Made by a program: the position numbers and the translations under genes. A stretch of 64,000 nt of DNA, from positions 3,916,001 through 3,980,000 of the forward strand of contig LR990056.1 of assembly GCA_905147135.1 (NCBI GenBank). Reading direction: 5' to 3'. The stretch is from Blastobasis lacticolella. Lineage: Eukaryota; Arthropoda; Insecta; Lepidoptera; Blastobasidae. Under the pieces are notes generated by a model, which saw nothing but the letters and a program-made list of their open reading frames with translations, was not told the DNA's origin and searched no databases. Shown piece after piece: positions 61,201 through 64,000 of this stretch (within the stretch, counting starts at the first letter, position 1; every line of letters begins with the position of its first letter).

Positions 61201-64000
61201 AATGAGTTTTAACTTTTTGCTCAATTTCGCGGTTGATTAGTTATTCCGTAGATTTGACAAAAACAAATTGCCGTTTTGTATTATGAAGGTAGTTTTTATT
61301 AAATTATGACGTGAACACATGGACGGTTGCGTAGACATCCCTTTATTATTTTTCCAAGTGAGAGTGGTCAAGGAAGTGCATGTAGACAGCCAATAATGCA
61401 CTGCTGATCATCGCACCGTGACCACCGTTGCGATTGCGCCATAATCATAATGGAATAGAGTCGCTATTGGATTGCGCAAACGCATGGAGACCTCTGTGCC
61501 TTCGACCGTATACTGCACGTGTTTCGCTTTTGTTTTTAGTCTTTACTTGGCGTATTGAAGCATTAGTATCAGATTAGTATAGAGTTTGATTGATTAAGTC
61601 ATTAGGTGGTGCGTATTATCCATTTTTTTACCCAACAATACTCTGAATTTCAACTTCTTAGAGGTAAGACGTAATATTAATCTACTTATGACTGCCGTAC
61701 GCGGCGAATCTGACTGACCCAACCTGGTTTAGCGAATTTGCTGCCTATCGGTTCTCAGGACGCACACACGTCCCTGCAGTCACTCTTTGATCGAAGTAGA
61801 GTCTGTGTGAAGAGTTTTAACTCTCCGTTAAGAGCACGCATCTAACTTAATAAATTACTGCGTGAGGTACTAGACTGCGATCTGTTTGCCGATACTCTAG
61901 CGAATATGCATAAAAATTGTAATGTTCTCTAAATATTTAATTAGCTATAAGTAAGTATGTATATTAGCTGTAATTTATTACCTAATTTGTGCAACGCATT
62001 CGTTTTTAACTGTAATGTTGTACAAAAAATGAATTAATAAATAAATCTATTAATTATTTCACTCCTTTTTAATAGGTAGTATTATAATGGTTATAATAAT
62101 TCTACCGCCGTCTCAGTTTGAAATCATCCACCCGCAAGCTAAATTAGTACCCACAAAAACTGCGAAGTTCAATTAGAAAATATCGTAATTTCATTCATTA
62201 GGTGCCTACATAACATGTTTTTTTATATAGCAACTAGTTAAACTCGATAAACATAACTTTAAAAATTACACTCTCACCACACACAAATTACACATCTAAA
62301 TCAAAATACAGAAACGTTTACACCTCGCGTGATTCCAGCACTTATCTTTCACTGGGTCACTCTCAACTACACTCTTGCGCAACATCGGACGGAACTAGCG
62401 GCCATTGTTTCCTGGAATGTATCATTCGGCGATCATCTCAGGAAGTGCATAACACAATGACTTAGGAATTACGTGACGCGATTTAGCAGGCCTTCCCAGA
62501 ATTGTGTTTAGCGGAATTAGAGTGCCAGACGCTTTCCCGCCATTTCGAGTAACGATTTAAGATGGTTGCAATTTTTATAGTACATACGTAAAGACCTAGA
62601 CCAGTAGGCTAATAACGTAACTCTGATACTAACAATTGTCCGATTTCAATGATTGAAATTGTTACTTTTGCGTCTGTTTCATTGATTTCATGGGTTCAGT
62701 TGCTAACAAATTCCATTCCATTGTCATAAACTGAAACGATTAAATCGATCATATATAATCACAAGTTTCAATTTCAATCATTGAAATCAGAATGAAAAGG
62801 TCCGGTGTAGAGAGAATGCATGCAAATGTTGAGCATATCTGTTGTATTTAATAATAATAAAGTCTTTATTTGATAAGCCAGTTAAAACTCAATACAATAA
62901 TTATATCTTATTAATAGAACTTATTACGGCCTGTATTTTAAATACTTACAAATTATTGATGTCCCCTGATTCTCAAGCTAAGTGAAACTTGTGTTATGAG
63001 AATCAGTGGTTACACACTGTGTCTGCCACAATAAATTATGCCTGTTCTTATGTACATTATAAAACAAACAAAGAGAAAATAAAAAAAAGTATGTAATACA
63101 AAGTCAAGTACAAAACAAAGTCGCTTCCCGCCGTCAGTCCCTATGTATCTATGTACGCTTAGATCATAAAAACTACGGATTTTAATGCGGTTTTCATCCA
63201 TTGATGAAGTGATTCAAGATTAAGGTTTATAGGCAAGATAAAAAGGTTAGGTGGTGTTAAAGTACGTGTAGGGGCGCCACGCGAACGAAGTCGCGACGGG
63301 ATAGCTAGTTTTAAATATGTTGTCAACAACAGCAATGCCGTCACCGGTTCAAACAAGTTTGTAGCGTAGAATGCTGCCAGAATCAGTAGCTAATAAAATA
63401 ATAATACTCTAATTAATAAACTACTTATATACTTTTAAATACATATTTATTATACATAGAACACCCAAACCCGTAACAGAAATTAAAATTCATCATTTCA
63501 ATTCTGCCCGGCCGGGAATCGAAGCCGGGACCTCTTGCGTGGCAGACCGGCATGTTGACCACTGAACTAGACCACTAGCTAGATACTACAACGAAGCGTC
63601 GTTTTAGAGTTCCGTAGTAAACCAAGGAACCCTTACAGTTTCGCCATGTCCATCTATTTATCCGTTAGTCCATCTGTCTGTCCGCGACTTATCTCAAAAA
63701 TATATTGTACAAGGTTATGGTATAGTTGTACATATTAATCACACCGAAACTACTGACCCGATTTTAATAAAAAACCTACTCGACTTAACTGCCTTTAAGG
63801 AAACCGTATCGAGACACAGACAGACACACAATTCCACATATACATAGAGCCATAGATAAACACCCCACTTATAACACCCCTCTTTTTCGCCGGCGGTTAA
63901 AAACACCATCAATGGTTACGAAGTTACGAAACGACATTTAATTGAATTAATTAACGAAATACGTTTTCGCCCGATTGGAACACTTATTAATTGTTGTGTA
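58230..64000. other. Repeat-rich right end of the window
   Basis: No gene recognised. Identified content: a half copy of MITE P at 58230-58283; a retroelement-like segment at about 58510-59000 starting GAAATGAAATGAATGAAATG; a MITE P copy at 59930-60130; a mixed repeat with TATCTGTCTGTGACATGAAC at about 60730-60900; a Helitron-like unit at 63105-63313 (AACAAAGTCGCTTCCCGCCG to GCGAACGAAGTCGCG and GCTAGTT); SINE B at 63420-63575 (minus); and a repeat end with AGTTCCGTAGTAAACCAAGG at 63600-63900. Sequence at 60900-62860 is A/T-rich with nothing recognised. Confidence 0.5.

Overview
The window is nuclear DNA of an insect, almost certainly a moth or butterfly. Genes are split by many GT-AG introns. 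The spacers and introns are full of lepidopteran-style repeats: a tRNA-headed SINE family, Lep1-like Helitrons, palindromic MITEs, hAT-like and piggyBac-like elements and non-LTR fragments. Two genes match lepidopteran chymotrypsin-like digestive proteases. No bacterial operon, rRNA, intact tRNA gene or CRISPR array was seen.

Layout. (1) 1-10.9 kb: the last five coding exons of bleomycin hydrolase (+), the rest lying left of the window; its introns hold a hAT-like element with target-site duplication, a broken copy of its own exon, and a 3.4-kb element with long inverted ends around a decayed reverse transcriptase. (2) 11.6-13.0 kb: a complete three-exon gene of unknown function (-), divergent from the next gene. 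(3) 13.5-35.4 kb: a complete 23-exon gene for translation initiation factor eIF3a (+), 1242 codons, with a nearly exact threefold 170-bp repeat at exon 15, one GC-AG intron, and three related H/ACA-type snoRNA candidates in three consecutive introns (4, 5, 6). (4) 35.4-38.3 kb: spacer with MITEs, a non-LTR fragment and a piggyBac-like element. (5) 38.4-46.3 kb: two head-to-head chymotrypsin-like genes (- then +), an inverted duplication whose proteins differ at only six residues. (6) 46.3-64 kb: about 17.7 kb of mostly repeat-derived spacer, with one weak candidate first exon near 51.7 kb and a CRE/TATA-containing patch near 57.1-57.8 kb.

The genes do not form one pathway. The clearest functional link is eIF3a hosting the guide-RNA candidates: making a translation factor and RNAs that would direct pseudouridylation from one transcript fits the usual snoRNA-host pattern. 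The strongest new observation is this snoRNA trio: the stems change by paired substitutions while both putative guide strands of the 5' pocket stay identical. All calls come from reading the sequence; no alignment, folding or database search was run.
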